64,000 nt of DNA, from assembly GCA_905221605.1 (NCBI GenBank), contig CAJNDS010001824.1:302548-366547 (forward strand), written 5' to 3'. Positions 34,660-45,619 of this stretch are shown in pieces; position 1 is the first letter of the stretch, and the number at the start of each line of letters is the position of its first letter. The position numbers and the translations under genes were made by a program. The stretch comes from Symbiodinium natans. Its lineage: Eukaryota > Sar > Dinophyceae > Suessiales > Symbiodiniaceae. A model generated the notes under the pieces. That model made no database searches and had not been told where the DNA came from. It worked only from the letters and a program-made list of their open reading frames with translations.

Positions 34660-35940
34660 AAACTTGTTGGCTAGGGCGACCTGAGTGCCATGTCTGCGCA
34701 CGGCTGGCTGAACAGGTGCGTCATGCTTGACTTGCCCGTAGGCTCCAGCAAGCCATGCTCGCTCAATGCTCAACTGGTTCCTTCGCTAGCATCCTCATGA
34801 AGCGACCGCCATGCTTCCTAACATCATGCCCTCTTGAGCAGAAAAGCCATGGGCTTATGGTCTACTTCAAGAGGAGAAAAGGTGGCGCAGGACGATGAAA
34901 CTGAGAGGCCGGGCCGCACCCCTGTGGTCCCGCAAAACTCGGCCCGGCCTCGTGCCGGTGGCATTGCGGGGTCAGCGCTGCTCCCACTGGCAGTCACCTC
35001 ATGCATCTTGGTTGAGATTCATTCCCCGCATCCACACTGGCATTTGGGCTCCTAGCCGGGGGCGAACTTCAGGCGTTGCGTTCGCATGTGTGACGCAATC
35101 AGATGAAGCGGGCTCGAAGATAGCCCATGATTCAAATTCAACGGAGGCCCCTCTCCCGAAGCATCCTAATGGCTGTAGGGTTTCAAGCTTCTGGTGGCTT
35201 AAGGGGACTTCGGTTTCGTGGGGCACGCTAGCTCCAACTGAGGGCTCCAAGTTGCTCAAAGCTCACGCCCTTCTGCAGATTTGCTCCCAATAAAGATGCT
35301 TCGCAGGAATGACACGTCGGAGGCCCTTTGGAACTCGCTTCTTGCATCCAGGCACTCTCCTAGAACTGCCAGCCTCAACCCTAGTTTTGTAACCCTGAAC
35401 TTGGGATGCTCCCCCTTACACTAACAGTTCTTAAGAGGGATTACAGCACCCCCTGTAAACCCTTTTGGGCAACGGACTTTGGAGGCTGCCGGCAAACATG
35501 CAACTTCTTAGAAGTCACATCACGCAAAACATCACGCAAACTGTTCTATGCACCCATATCACCATGAGGAAGCCTCACTGTAAAACCCTAAACCCTAAAC
35601 CCTAAACCCTAAACCCTAAACCCTAAACCCTAAACCCTAAACCCTAAACCCTAAACCCTAAACCCTAAACCCTAAACCCTACTGTTAGTACAAGGGGGGA
35701 CATCCCAACCGAAAACCGTTTTTCAAGGCTGCGACCATGGGCTCCTGGGCTTCCAGGTCCACGTCTTCCTCGTGGGATAAGAGGACAGTTTAGGGTTTAG
35801 GGTTTAGGGTTTAGGGTGTAGGGTGTAGGGGCACTTGCAACGAGTGTAGGGTGCTTTGTCACCCGTCTAGCGATGCTCCACGGGGCAACTGTAGAGGGTG
35901 TAGGGTTTAGGGTGTAGGGCTTCTCGGGTTTGCTGTAGGG
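34660..35940. other. Spacer containing a B-family element filled with CCCTAAA
   Basis: No recognised gene. 34700-35390 is unique sequence with weak open frames only. From 35401 it is occupied by the element and telomere-like tracts described separately. Confidence 0.45.
35401..35708. mobile_element. B-family element whose interior is a CCCTAAA array
   Basis: The left end TTGGGATGCTCCCCCTTACA and right end ACAAGGGGGGACATCCCAA are inverted. CTAACAGTTCTTAAGAGGGA and CTGTTAGTA are the inner arms. Between them lies 35583-35681, an uninterrupted CCCTAAA array of 14 units. Confidence 0.8.
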
Positions 35941-35959
35941 CCTAGCTGGGATTCGGGTT

Positions 35960-36430
35960 TCTGTTGCCACGGCTTGTGGGATGTATGATGTTTCGGCGGG
36001 GAAGGGGGGAAGGCAGGGATCTTGTCAGTTTAGGCCAGCTAGAGAAGGGATGTCGCGCAGTTGGTACACTAGCGATGATTCGGACACGCTGCGTGACAGG
36101 TTCTGGAGCTGGGAAGGAAGCCTCGACGTAGAACGCAAGATGGGGACTTGTGGCTAGAGAACACCAAACAGCTACAGGTTTCCCCATGCCAATGAAATCG
36201 CACACCCCCATGGCCCCATAATGCCGAGGAACTGGAGAAACACGAAACAGAAAGGAATCTTTCCACACCGTGACAGGCCATTCCTTCCAAACCGATGTGG
36301 GAGGGCTGCCTCCTCGACAGCGTTCATCTGTGCCCGCTGCTCTGTGAGGGCCTTGCTACTTACAATGGGCACGTGCGGGCGCGCAAGAGGTACAAGCAGC
36401 GGAACATGCCGTCAAGGATGCTTGGACGAA
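35960..36430 (-). CDS. Unrecognised gene, three coding-like pieces
   Basis: 5' to 3': ILDGMFRCLYLLRARTC about 36424-36372; SKALTEQRAQMNAVEEAALP about 36358-36285 after an AG; FYVEASFPAPEPVTQRVRII about 36150-36072. Spacing fits short introns. Product unknown. Confidence 0.28.
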
Positions 36431-36932
36431 GCAGTCCACATTCTGATCTCTACAGATCCAGAGTTAAATTGTCCTCGGGGATTTGAAATATCGACAATAT
36501 CCCCGCGTGAGAGCCCAGCTGGTGCCGGCGTCAAGCAGCGTCTGTCCTGCTCCGCTTCCGACTCAGGAATACTATCTTGTCAGATGGCAGAACATAGGTA
36601 GCAAACTTCAACACTGAGATATCGAGTACCCCAACAGTTGCTACTTCAGGTCCAGCTTGTGCCGGCGTTCTGGCAGCCAGAAGTACACAATATATGCCTG
36701 AGCCCGATGCAAAACGGGGTTTAGGGTTTAGGGTTAGGGCCTAGGGTTTAGGGTTAGGGTTTAGGGGTTTACGCAATGTGCAATGTACAAGCTGACACGC
36801 CCAGCCGCACAATCCCGCAAACCCTTGCTGCTCTGTGCCGCTGGCATTCAGCAGAATAAACACGACGCCTTAGCTGAGCATTGGTGCCACACTGACAGAC
36901 GCAGACGATGTAGAACCTGAACAGACTGTCGG

Positions 36933-37328
36933 TTGGGATGTTCCCCTTGTACTCAATAGGGATTTATAATCGGAGATACTATAATCCCTGTTATGATATA
37001 CTGTCATGTACTATAATATACTATAATATACTATAATATACTATAATATACTATAATATACTATAATATACTATCATATACTATCATATACTATCATATA
37101 CTATCATATACTATCATATACTATCATATACTATCATATACTATAATATACTATAATATACTATCATATACTATAAAATGCTATCATATACTATATAATA
37201 TACTATATAATATACTATATAGTATACTATAGTATATACTATAGTATATACTATAGTATACAATAAGATACACTATAATATACTTTAATCCCTATTAAGG
37301 ACTGTTAGTAGAAGGGGGAACATCCCAA
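36933..37328. mobile_element. B-family element whose interior is a decamer array
   Basis: TTGGGATGTTCCCCTTGTAC at the left and AGAAGGGGGAACATCCCAA at the right. The inside (about 36982-37276) is a tandem array of about 28 copies of TATACTATAA and TATACTATCA, and then an array of longer TATACTATATAA variants. Confidence 0.88.
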
Positions 37329-37479
37329 ACTGCCGGCTTTGAGCAGCCGGCTCCAATGCAGAATGTCGTTGTACCAATGAAACCAGCTCGCCTGCCTGCT
37401 CAACAGGGTTTGGGGTTCAGCGTTTAGGGTTTAGGAGTGGAAGCTACGCTCCTGTCTCTGACCAGACCACACCGCACCA

Positions 37480-38650
37480 CTAAGCTGCAACTTCAACGGC
37501 GAGTGCGCCAGTGCGGGCAAGAAGCCAGCCCACTGCCGGCGGCAAGGCAGTCACGGGCCGTCTGGGCTCCTTTTTCGGATTAGCACAGGCCCAAATAAAG
37601 ACACCGTCGTATCCAATGACTTGCATGGCCGGGCAGTCGGCCCTCGGGAAGAGAAAGTCGTTGCCGGCTTTCGCCTGCAGACACAACAATCTGGAAGTGC
37701 GGATTGCACGTGGCATGTCACTTCTGAGGGCACCAGCACAGCCTCCAGGATACATGTCCACATGAAGAGCGCTTCCAGGTACTTGATGTAGTAGTAGACC
37801 TTGTCTTCTGTTTGCTTAAGCGTAGAACCCCTCCAAGAAGAAAAAAAACAAAAAAATTGGGTGCTTCTTAAGCAAATAGTAGTTTTTTTCATGGCATTAA
37901 TGTGGAATCAGCACACAGCCATCCTACGATTGCAGGCCCCACCTGGTTCACGTGGTAGAAGGGGAAACCTGGGCGTACGAGTCTTGTTCCAGGTGGCCAA
38001 GGCTTCAAAGCGCGGCTTAGGGTTTAGGGTTTAGGGTTTAGGGTTTAGGGTTTGGGGTTTAGGGTTTAGGGTTTAGGGTTTTAGGGTTTTAGGGTTTTAG
38101 GGTTTTAGGGTTTTAGGGTTTGAGGGTTTTAGGGTTCAGGGTTTCGACGCTCGCTCGCGCACAAGGCAGGCAAGGCTTTCGGGTTGAGGGTTTAGGGTTC
38201 AGGGCGCTCAAGCAGTGCCTTGGCAGATTCTGGAGAGACGACAAAGGGGTCTACTGAAGTTGCACGCTTGGGCCAGGCACATGGGTCGAAGAGCACAAAG
38301 TTCACCATGAACATGGGCACAGACACCTGAGCGGTCTGAAGCCATCCTCCACCGGACATTGCGCCTGATACCCGATGGTGCGCTAATCTCGCAGAACTGG
38401 TCAAACTGGGAGTTGTTTGGCGATGTCCCAAAACAGGGGTACCTACCCTTAATAACAATATGGCACACCTATGTTCGGAAACCGCCCGTTTAGGGAACCT
38501 ACCAGTCGGCTTAATGTCAACTGAGGCCGCGGCAATGAGCGAGAAAGCCAAGTTGGCCTCGACAACCCCTCTCTTGCCACATCGCTTCATACACATGGGG
38601 TTGAAATAGCAAGTTCGGCCACTACCCCCGCACATGAGACCCAGTTCCTC
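37480..38650 (-). CDS. Unrecognised multi-exon gene, 3' end
   Basis: Coding pieces 5' to 3': CYFNPMCMKRCGKRGVVEAN to SVDIKPTG (about 38630-38510); SVPMFMVNFVLFDPCAWPKR to ESAKALLER (about 38355-38205); EDKVYYYIKYLEALFMWTCI (about 37812-37755); and KAGNDFLFPRADCPAMQVIG to a stop (37677-37480). The junction between the last two fits a GA donor and an AG acceptor, phase 0. Two hydrophobic stretches suggest a membrane protein. The upstream exon at 39690-39830 may belong to it. The introns hold telomere-like tracts (38016-38205) and a G-family palindrome (37803-37877). Confidence 0.38.
37803..37877. mobile_element. G-family palindromic element
   Basis: GTTTGCTTAAGCGTAGAACCC and GGGTGCTTCTTAAGCAAAT (read separately) are inverted ends around an A-rich centre. 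It sits at the acceptor side of an exon of the 37.5-38.6 kb gene. Confidence 0.65.
38016..38205. repeat. TTTAGGG tract changing to TTTTAGGG
   Basis: Heptamers to about 38078, then octamers TTTTAGGG to 38140, then degenerate units. Confidence 0.93.
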
Positions 38651-38919
38651 CTTTCCCGCAACTTACTCACTTGTGAGTTCCTGCGGACATGCAATCCCGA
38701 GCTTCCAGCCAAGTGCTGAACACTGATCCAGCTGCCCTGGCTACAGACTGTCTGCACGGTTTAGGGCTTAGGATTTAGGGTTTAGGGTTTAGGGTGCTGG
38801 TGCTGTCACTGGCTACTCTTCGGTAAGCTCCGCACTGGCGTATCGCCGCTCCAGGACGCTCTCCTAGAAGATAGCTTGGTGTACCTCGGCAGAACAGATT
38901 AGAACAGCATCATATGATA

Positions 38920-39215
38920 ACAACAAGAGTACTAATAATACTACTACTGATAGTAATAATAGCAATAATCGTAATAATAATAGTACTAGTACTAGTACTA
39001 GTACTAGTACTAGTACTAGTAATAGTAATAGTAATAGTAGTAGTAATAGTAATAGTAATAGTAATAGTAATCGTAACAGTAGTAGTAGTAGTAGTAGTAG
39101 TAGTAATAATAATAGTAATAGTAATAGTAATAGTAATAGTAACTAGTAAAAGTAATAGTAATAGTAATAGGAATAGTAATCGTAATAGTAATTAGTAGTA
39201 ATAATAATAAGACTA
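38920..39215. repeat. (AGT)n/(AATAGT)n low-complexity tract
   Basis: ACTAGT and AATAGT repeats of about 280 bases. AT-rich repeats continue at 39330-39490. Confidence 0.92.
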
Positions 39216-39689
39216 ATACATGACACATGTTAGGCTCGCAGAAGAACACCAGGCACCACCAGCTCGCAGAACCGAAGCTGGGTTGCCAACTGAAGCAGTG
39301 CACACCTGGGGACAACTCCGACAAGTCCTAAAAATAATGATAATACTAATTAATAAGAATAATAATCATAATATATATATATACATAATCACAATACTAC
39401 TTAAAGAATAAATAACAAATAATAAAGAAAAACAGTTTATATACATATATATATATACAATAACAATAATAAGAATAATCATAATAATAATGATACCGAC
39501 ACTCGTTAGATAATCGGCTCCCGGTTTGCATGATTGCAAACTCCGCACAAGGCCGCGGCGTAAGAGCAACGTCCACAAGGAACAGAGAAATAAAGGGTCT
39601 TTCGCCATATATGGGCCTGTACCGGGACCGAACATGCAGCATGCGCACGTCTGCATACAAGATCATACATGCACATCGCCGAAATCTTC

Positions 39690-39832
39690 ACTGACTGGAC
39701 TCTGAAAGGCCACAAGGCCCTGATCCAGCCTCAAGTAAATGCTGTATAAGAAAACGGTTGGAAGCCGCGCCAGGATCTCCACAACGTAGTGCAGGGTCAC
39801 GAGCTTCTTGTTGCTGACATGAAGATGGGGCT
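39690..39832 (-). CDS. Isolated coding exon, membrane-like
   Basis: The minus-strand frame reads KKLVTLHYVVEILARLPTVF and LYSIYLRLDQGLVAFQS without a stop, preceded by an AG. The hydrophobic helix pattern is strong. Possibly an upstream exon of the gene ending at 37480. Family not recognised. Confidence 0.3.
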
Positions 39833-40217
39833 ATGCTCTGAAGATCTGTGACGATCATATTCTATGACAATATAGTCGTACAGAATAAGGCTTTAGAATG
39901 TATCACAATGGTTGCAGGGCCACTTGCTATACGACCGAAACGTCAGGACGTGATACGTCTACCCTGGGCGCACCAGTGTACAACCAACCCATTACTACTA
40001 CAAAAGATGCTACGAAACAGGCCCAACTCATGCACCTCCGGACGAAGGCATCATCCACCTTGCTTTGCTTCCATGGTGCTGCTCTTTGATTGGGAGCCAC
40101 AACATGAAAGTCAATGCACTGCGATACGAGCTAGGGGCACAAAAAGATCAAGGCCCCCCACCCATATGTACAGCACAAAGTCGGCGACCCCTGCGCCAAA
40201 GGCTTTTAGGGCGTTGG

Positions 40218-40384
40218 GCTTTTTAGGGTTTTAGGGTTTAGGGTTTAGGGTGCACAGGCGTCAAAAGGTCACCAAAGTCCAGGGCACCGGCCGAAACCCA
40301 GGGACAGAATCCCGGCGAACAAGGCCACCCCTGCCACTTCCATGTGCTGAGCTTAGGGTTTAGGGTTTAGGGTTTAGGGTTTAA
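40218..40384. repeat. Two short TTTAGGG tracts
   Basis: 40218-40250 and 40351-40384, four or five units each. Confidence 0.9.
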
Positions 40385-40649
40385 GACTCCTAAAAACTTC
40401 CTGGTGCTGCAACTTCTACAAACCCGCTAGCTTCCTCACTCCTACTCAGGACGAGGAAGGGCCCAAGGGGCTGGCCAATGTTGTAGGTGCGCAGCTTTGG
40501 CCTAACAGCGTAGGCTGGAGATCTCGGAGTTGCAAGAAGTGTAGACTTGAAGAACTCTTGGCCCTCAGCAGCACCCCAAGATGAGGATAGGCTTGAACCA
40601 AGAACTCATAGTGAAACCTCAGAAGGGCTGGACATCAAGCAAGCTCCCC

Positions 40650-40762
40650 AAAGAGCCCAATATTGCTTAATTTAAGGAATATACCTTAAATCATATTAAG
40701 GCTCCCTATATGATTTAAGGAATATTCCTTAATTAAGCTATATTGGGGCTCTTTGGCTCTCT
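40650..40762. mobile_element. A-family palindromic element
   Basis: AAGAGCCCAATATTGCTTAA at the left is inverted at the right as TTAAGCTATATTGGGGCTCT. Centre ATATTAAGG. Confidence 0.85.
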
Positions 40763-40779
40763 GTCAGGCCGAGGTCGCA

Positions 40780-41224
40780 GCGAAAGAGAAGCGATCGACT
40801 GTGGCATGTTGCACATGCTGAGTTTTCGGACCTGGGCAGACAATTCTTCAGCTTGCAGCCTCAGGCTCTTGGTTGCCATACATGGAGGACCGCGGAAGAT
40901 GGCTATGTTCTATACTGCGCCATTGCGCAAGTCAGCTTGGCTCACACCGGCAGGGCCGCTGAGAACCACGCGCCACCTTGGCTTGTCCAAGGCTCTTCAA
41001 TTCAGACTCACAGTGCTCTAAACTACTAATTCGCTTAAGAACCCCAAAAGAATAGAAAAGAATGATCCCTATATTTTTTCCGGGGTTCTTAAGCAATTCG
41101 TGGTAAAGCGTCGTACAACTAAACCTTCTGCAACTGAGCCACGCATGGCATTCTCCCCTGGACTGCCCTTGAAGGGAAAGGAGTCTTCAGGAGGTGCCTT
41201 AGCAGAAGCAAGATGATCGGCCAT
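40780..41224 (-). CDS. Unrecognised gene just downstream of the aldo-keto reductase
   Basis: Exon 1 41125-41224 starts at an ATG (MADHLASAKAPPEDSFPF...) and ends with a GT donor. Exon 2 40921-40992 (ALDKPRWRVVLSGPAGVSQA) follows an AG in the matching phase and ends with a GC donor. A third piece reads MATKSLRLQAEELSAQVRKL (about 40890-40815). Intron 1 contains the G-family palindrome at 41026-41103. The start lies 312 bases below the reductase stop, on the same strand. Product unknown. Confidence 0.42.
41026..41103. mobile_element. G-family palindromic element
   Basis: AATTCGCTTAAGAACCCC at the left and GGGGTTCTTAAGCAATTCGT at the right. It lies in intron 1 of the gene starting at 41224. Confidence 0.85.
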
Positions 41225-41536
41225 CGCGGCATTCGGTGCATGTCGACATGCGTGGAAGCTACGCCGCACCTACGTTTCAGAAAGCTGCAGATCAGTCCTC
41301 CCAGCGCAGGCAGAAAACGGAGAAAGCGTCGCAAGGCTGCAAGGATTAAGGTTTCGTGGTGAGATCAGGCCTTGCACACCCCAGACTTTCTCACGCTGAA
41401 TCGGTATAGCGGCTAGCGTCTCGTGGCGCCCAAGTGGCAACACAAAGTCCGCTCGCAGCAAAGTGAAACGAAATGACATGGCCAAGTCGCGTCACCAAAG
41501 GACCCAGCTACAGCAGGCCAGCTACGCCCGGTTTCT

Positions 41537-44500
41537 TCACATATAGATTGGCTCCAAGTGCTTCCCGTGCAAGGCATCCAATGCCTTGGCTTGACATTGT
41601 AGGCTACATCCAAAAACATCCTGCACACAGGACGAATAACTGGACTTCACACCTCCTGTTGGATGTCAGGCGGGATGCTAGCATCGCAGTTTTTCGCCAT
41701 CAGAACTCATTGCACAGTTTGGTTTTTTTGGAGGCTCAGAGATTGCGAAAGAGCAACCTTCATCTCAGACTCTGTGAGCTGGAAATCGAAGATCGCAGCG
41801 TCAGAGGCCTCAACTGATTCGACCACGATCGTGTGGCACTCTGACCCTATGAGCCCTTTAACCGCCAAATAATCTTGCAAAAGCGACCCTAATAAGTACC
41901 AACCACTACAGGAGGCGTCCCGAAAGGCACACCCTAATTTTGGAGCGCCCCCTCCCCCCAGCCCAGAGGGTTTAGGGTTTAGCGTTTAGGGTTTAGGCCT
42001 AGGCTTTAGGTTGCAATGAGCCCCCAGGCCTGGTGCTCGGCCGAGCTGGACTGGAAGGTCAAGAAGCGCCCATGCTGGATGATCCACTTCAGGGCAACCT
42101 GCGAGAATGGGGTTTAGGGTTTAGGGTTTTTTTCGCTCCCGCATAGCTGGCCGAACCGCAAAGCAGGGTGATGTCGATGAGACTACTGTTTCGGAAAAAG
42201 GGGGTCCACCACCGGACCTTCCGTTCTGCATGCCATTTCCCTCCTATGAAAGCCAAAACATCGCAATCAAAAACAAGCACTCAACCTCCCCTAACCCCTG
42301 GCAAGGGTTTAGGGTTTAGGGTTTAGGGGGGACCCTAAAGCCTCGGCTGTTTAGGGCCTTGTAGGGTGTGAGGGTGGTCGCAAGGTCTAGAATTTCCTAT
42401 ATATATATATATATACATATGGTGGAATCATGACAAAGATCGCCCAAAGCATGAGACTCGAATCTTAAAAGTTTACTCGCCGCCCCAGCCCCTACTTGTC
42501 CCCATGGTCCTGATAGGTGCTGATGTTGTGGTTGGCCGCAACTCCTTGGATGACCTTGTTGCCACCTGGGCAGGAAAAAAGGGATGCTTTGGATGCTCAT
42601 CTTCCCACACACCACCCCCCAAAAAGATATTCTATATTCTAACCCTAAACCCTAAACCCTAAACCCTAACATCTTATTTTTTCACCCTAAACCCCAACAT
42701 CTTATACAACTTCTTGGCTTCGAGGAGGGGCGAATGTCTCCAGAATGGCCGCTGCGACCGACTGGAGAGTACGCCTCCACGGTGATGTTCAGCGCTTCAG
42801 AGAACGCCAGGGCCTCCATGGTCCCAGAGGGCCCAATACCCCTTAAGCAACAGTTCGACAGACCTTAAGCTATCCAGGGATCCTTAATGTTGTTTAAGGT
42901 ATATTCCTTGTTTAAGGGGTATTGGGCTCTTTGGGGTCGCTACTTCGGCAGCGCCAGGCTGCCCTCAAATAGGACGGAAATTTGACTCTTGGCCCTTGTG
43001 CGCGGCTTGCCCAAACCTTGATAGCGCCTCAGCATCAAACTCCAAAACGTTGAGCTCAATCTGGTTCACCTGAACTAATGAGGGCGAAGGCAATGTTACG
43101 AGCGCAAGGCTCCGTCACAACTTGGAACAAGAATGAGAACGGGGCGGCAGGTTTGACTTTTGCCGTCTCCATCAGCACCTCCTGCAACGCAGTAAAAGAT
43201 CTGATCCGTTGTGTTGCATACCCGAAGAGCCCAATACCCCTGAAATAAGGAGTATACCTTAAACCATATTAAGGATCCTGAATATGATTTAAGGTATATT
43301 CCTTAACTAGGGGGATTGGGCTCTCTGGGTAGGACTGCACCGAGACTTTGAAAGTGGCTGGGACTGCGCACGTAAACGGTGAACGTGCGGATGGCACGTC
43401 CACTGGCTGTCCAGAGAAGGCTTGTCGAAGTTGCTAACACCAATGGCTCTGAGCACACCCTTGCTGTGGTAGCCCTCCAGGACCTCCCATGCCTGGAAGC
43501 AGACGTGCAGACCACGAGCAAGTGAGACATAGCATGCAAGCCCTGGCTCCTAGCAAGAAGAGGACCCACATGCGGCTCGTGCTGGTATCAGCAACTTTCT
43601 TTGGCTGCGGTTTTGTTGCGCTGTTTGGCTGGCCTTGGCACAGTCACCCTTGGGGTAGTGTATGAGCAGCAGGTCGATATAGTCCTGAGACTGACCGTCT
43701 GATTGGTTCAGGTGGTCCATCAATGCTTCATTGCTTTCATTCTAGAAAGAACATGGAGGCCTGCCAAACAGCACCTGAGAAAGCTCTTTTCAACTGTCCT
43801 GGCGTCTGCGGAACAACTTTTGTTTCAAGGTGCTGTCTTGAGCTGCTTCAAGTCGTATTCAACGCTGGCCGTAGCCAAGTCACAGCCAGGAATCCTTGGA
43901 CAGGAACAGAAAAGTGCCCTGAGCTAGCGCAAGTGCGTTGTCGCGACGTACGACTTGTAAAGCAACGACCCCTCCGTTGCATAAAGTCAATGCAACGATA
44001 TCAGCCGAGAACACAGGAGTAAGGAGTCGTAGAACTTATCTTTTTGCACTGACTATTAGTACCCCGCAAGAGTGAGAGTCAGACCGAAACATCAGCGCTT
44101 TGGAGATGCTCCAGTGGTAAGCAACTGGCTACGGGCTCCAGATGTCAGTTCTAATACCCAATGCCCACAGCCTTTTTGCATCCGGAGTCCTGTGGGTGAT
44201 GTCCAAAACCCTACATCCTAAACCCTAAACCCTAAATCCTAAACCCTATAAACCCTAAACCCTAAATCCTAAACCCTAAACATCCCTAAACCACATATTG
44301 AGACTCTACCGGCAGCCGCGAAGCTTCGTGGTGATGAAAACATCCTTGCGGTCGATGCCGGCCTTCTGCAGCTCCTGCTGCATCGTGATTCAGTAGCCCT
44401 AAACCCTAAACCCTAAACCCTAAACCCACGATTACAGCCAGAGCCCAATCCACCACTGGGAAGCCCCTAACTCAGCACGTGTCCTCGGGAACGACATTCT

Positions 44501-45616
44501 GGTCCTTGTAGATCAGTGCCTTGAATTGGGGTGTTTCTCCTTATACTAGGAGTCCTTCATACAGTAGGTATTATAGTACCCTTATACTAGCAGTCCTTAC
44601 TGGGGATTATAGTGCCCTTATACTAGCAGTCCTTAATAGGGACTTTAGTACCCTTATACTCACCGTCCCTAAAAGGGATTCTCGTGCCCGCTGTTATACT
44701 CCCGCATAAGGGGGACCATCCCAAGCCTTGAATGGCTATGCTGCTATGTCCCCTGGCTTTCCTGCCTGCACCTGCCCCTTCTGCACTTCTGAGGAATGGC
44801 TATGCTGCTATGTCCCTGGCTTTCCTGCCTGCACCTGCCCCTTCTGCACTTATGAGGACAACTGCAAGAACTTTCGCACACAGGTTTAGGGTTGAGGGTT
44901 TAGGGTTTAGGGTTTAGGGATTAAGGCAGTATCTAGCAGGAGGTGACGGGCTGAAGGAAGCGGTAAGCTACAAGGCCCTGCGTTCTCCGTCGAGATGTGC
45001 CAGGACCCAGGTTTTGCTATGCTAATCTGCTTGCTATACTGTACTTCTACCTTCTACAGAAGGGACCAAAGCAAGATACATTCTACACTCTGCTAAATTT
45101 CTAAACTGTACTTCTACAGTCTACAGAAGGGACCAAAGCAAGATGTGTCAAATTGATCCAAGGCCAGGAACGGTATCAATGCCTCGTCCACCAAGCTTGA
45201 GCCAGTTGGACACAATGGCGGACGCATTGGCGGTCTCCAATCCACCAATGCCTGCAAGGTGAATTCATGGTGTGTTCGATTTTCGGTCACCTTTTTTTGG
45301 CACAGTGTCTATCACCCGTGATGGCATGGTGATGCATGGCACTGGGTTCCACCCGCACCTATTGACATCACCGGCATCTGCACGCCAGCGGCGATTTCAC
45401 GCGTAGGCACATGCACTGTCGCATGTGCGAAAACTGCCGACAAGCTGAGCGCGGCAAAACGCGCAAGCATGGCTATCTGGGGAAACCACAAGCAAGCAGC
45501 CGGGCTATACTGAAAGAAACAGCTGCAGACGTAGTAATGTGCCTTTTGAGGGGCTTAAGACATTCAAGAGCTGAGTCAGTTTTACCTAACATGAGAGCTC
45601 CCCGGCCCATTGTGGC
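41537..45616 (-). CDS. Aldo-keto reductase, 14 exons
   Basis: A cytosolic NAD(P)H-dependent carbonyl reductase of the AKR superfamily (family knowledge); substrate not predictable. Exons: 45586-45616 (ATG at 45610, or preceded by another exon), 45172-45251, 44493-44519, 44325-44377, 43834-43894, 43622-43684, 43412-43492, 43146-43181, 43028-43069, 42732-42813, 42510-42565, 42030-42098, 41758-41808, 41537-41584. About 257 residues, slightly short for the family. The catalytic tetrad is visible: Asp in GRGIDTA, Tyr in ALIYKD, Lys in FITTKIPG, His in DLLLIHYPKG. Further motifs: GVLRAIGVSNF, VNQIELNVLEF, NITVEAYSPVGR, ALKWIIQHGRF, FDFQLTESEMKALDAL. Thirteen introns all end in AG (7 GC, 4 GT, 2 GA donors) and all phases agree. 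Eight carry a palindromic element or a telomere-like tract. Confidence 0.9.
42826..42939. mobile_element. A-family palindromic element in a reductase intron
   Basis: GGGCCCAATACCCCTTAAGC is inverted at the right as GTTTAAGGGGTATTGGGCTC. It fills most of intron 42814-43027. Confidence 0.88.
43226..43328. mobile_element. A-family palindromic element in a reductase intron
   Basis: AGAGCCCAATACCCCTGAAA is inverted at the right as AACTAGGGGGATTGGGCTCT. It lies in intron 43182-43411. Confidence 0.88.
44205..44428. repeat. CCCTAAA tracts in reductase introns
   Basis: 44205-44295 with CCTAAAT variants lies in intron 43895-44324. 44396-44428 lies in intron 44378-44492, just 19 bases from the acceptor of exon 44325-44377. 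Confidence 0.93.
44526..44724. mobile_element. B-family element with a repeated internal arm
   Basis: The phrase CCTTATACTAGCAGTCCTTA with a following TATAGTACC occurs about four times between inverted ends TTGGGGTGTTTCTCCTTA and AAGGGGGACCATCCCAA. It lies in the reductase intron 44520-45171. Confidence 0.82.
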
Positions 45617-45619
45617 CTA

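Noticed and set aside
39016-39324. Tyr-rich and Val/Ile-rich open frames
   Set aside because: Translation of (AGT)n/(AATAGT)n repeats.
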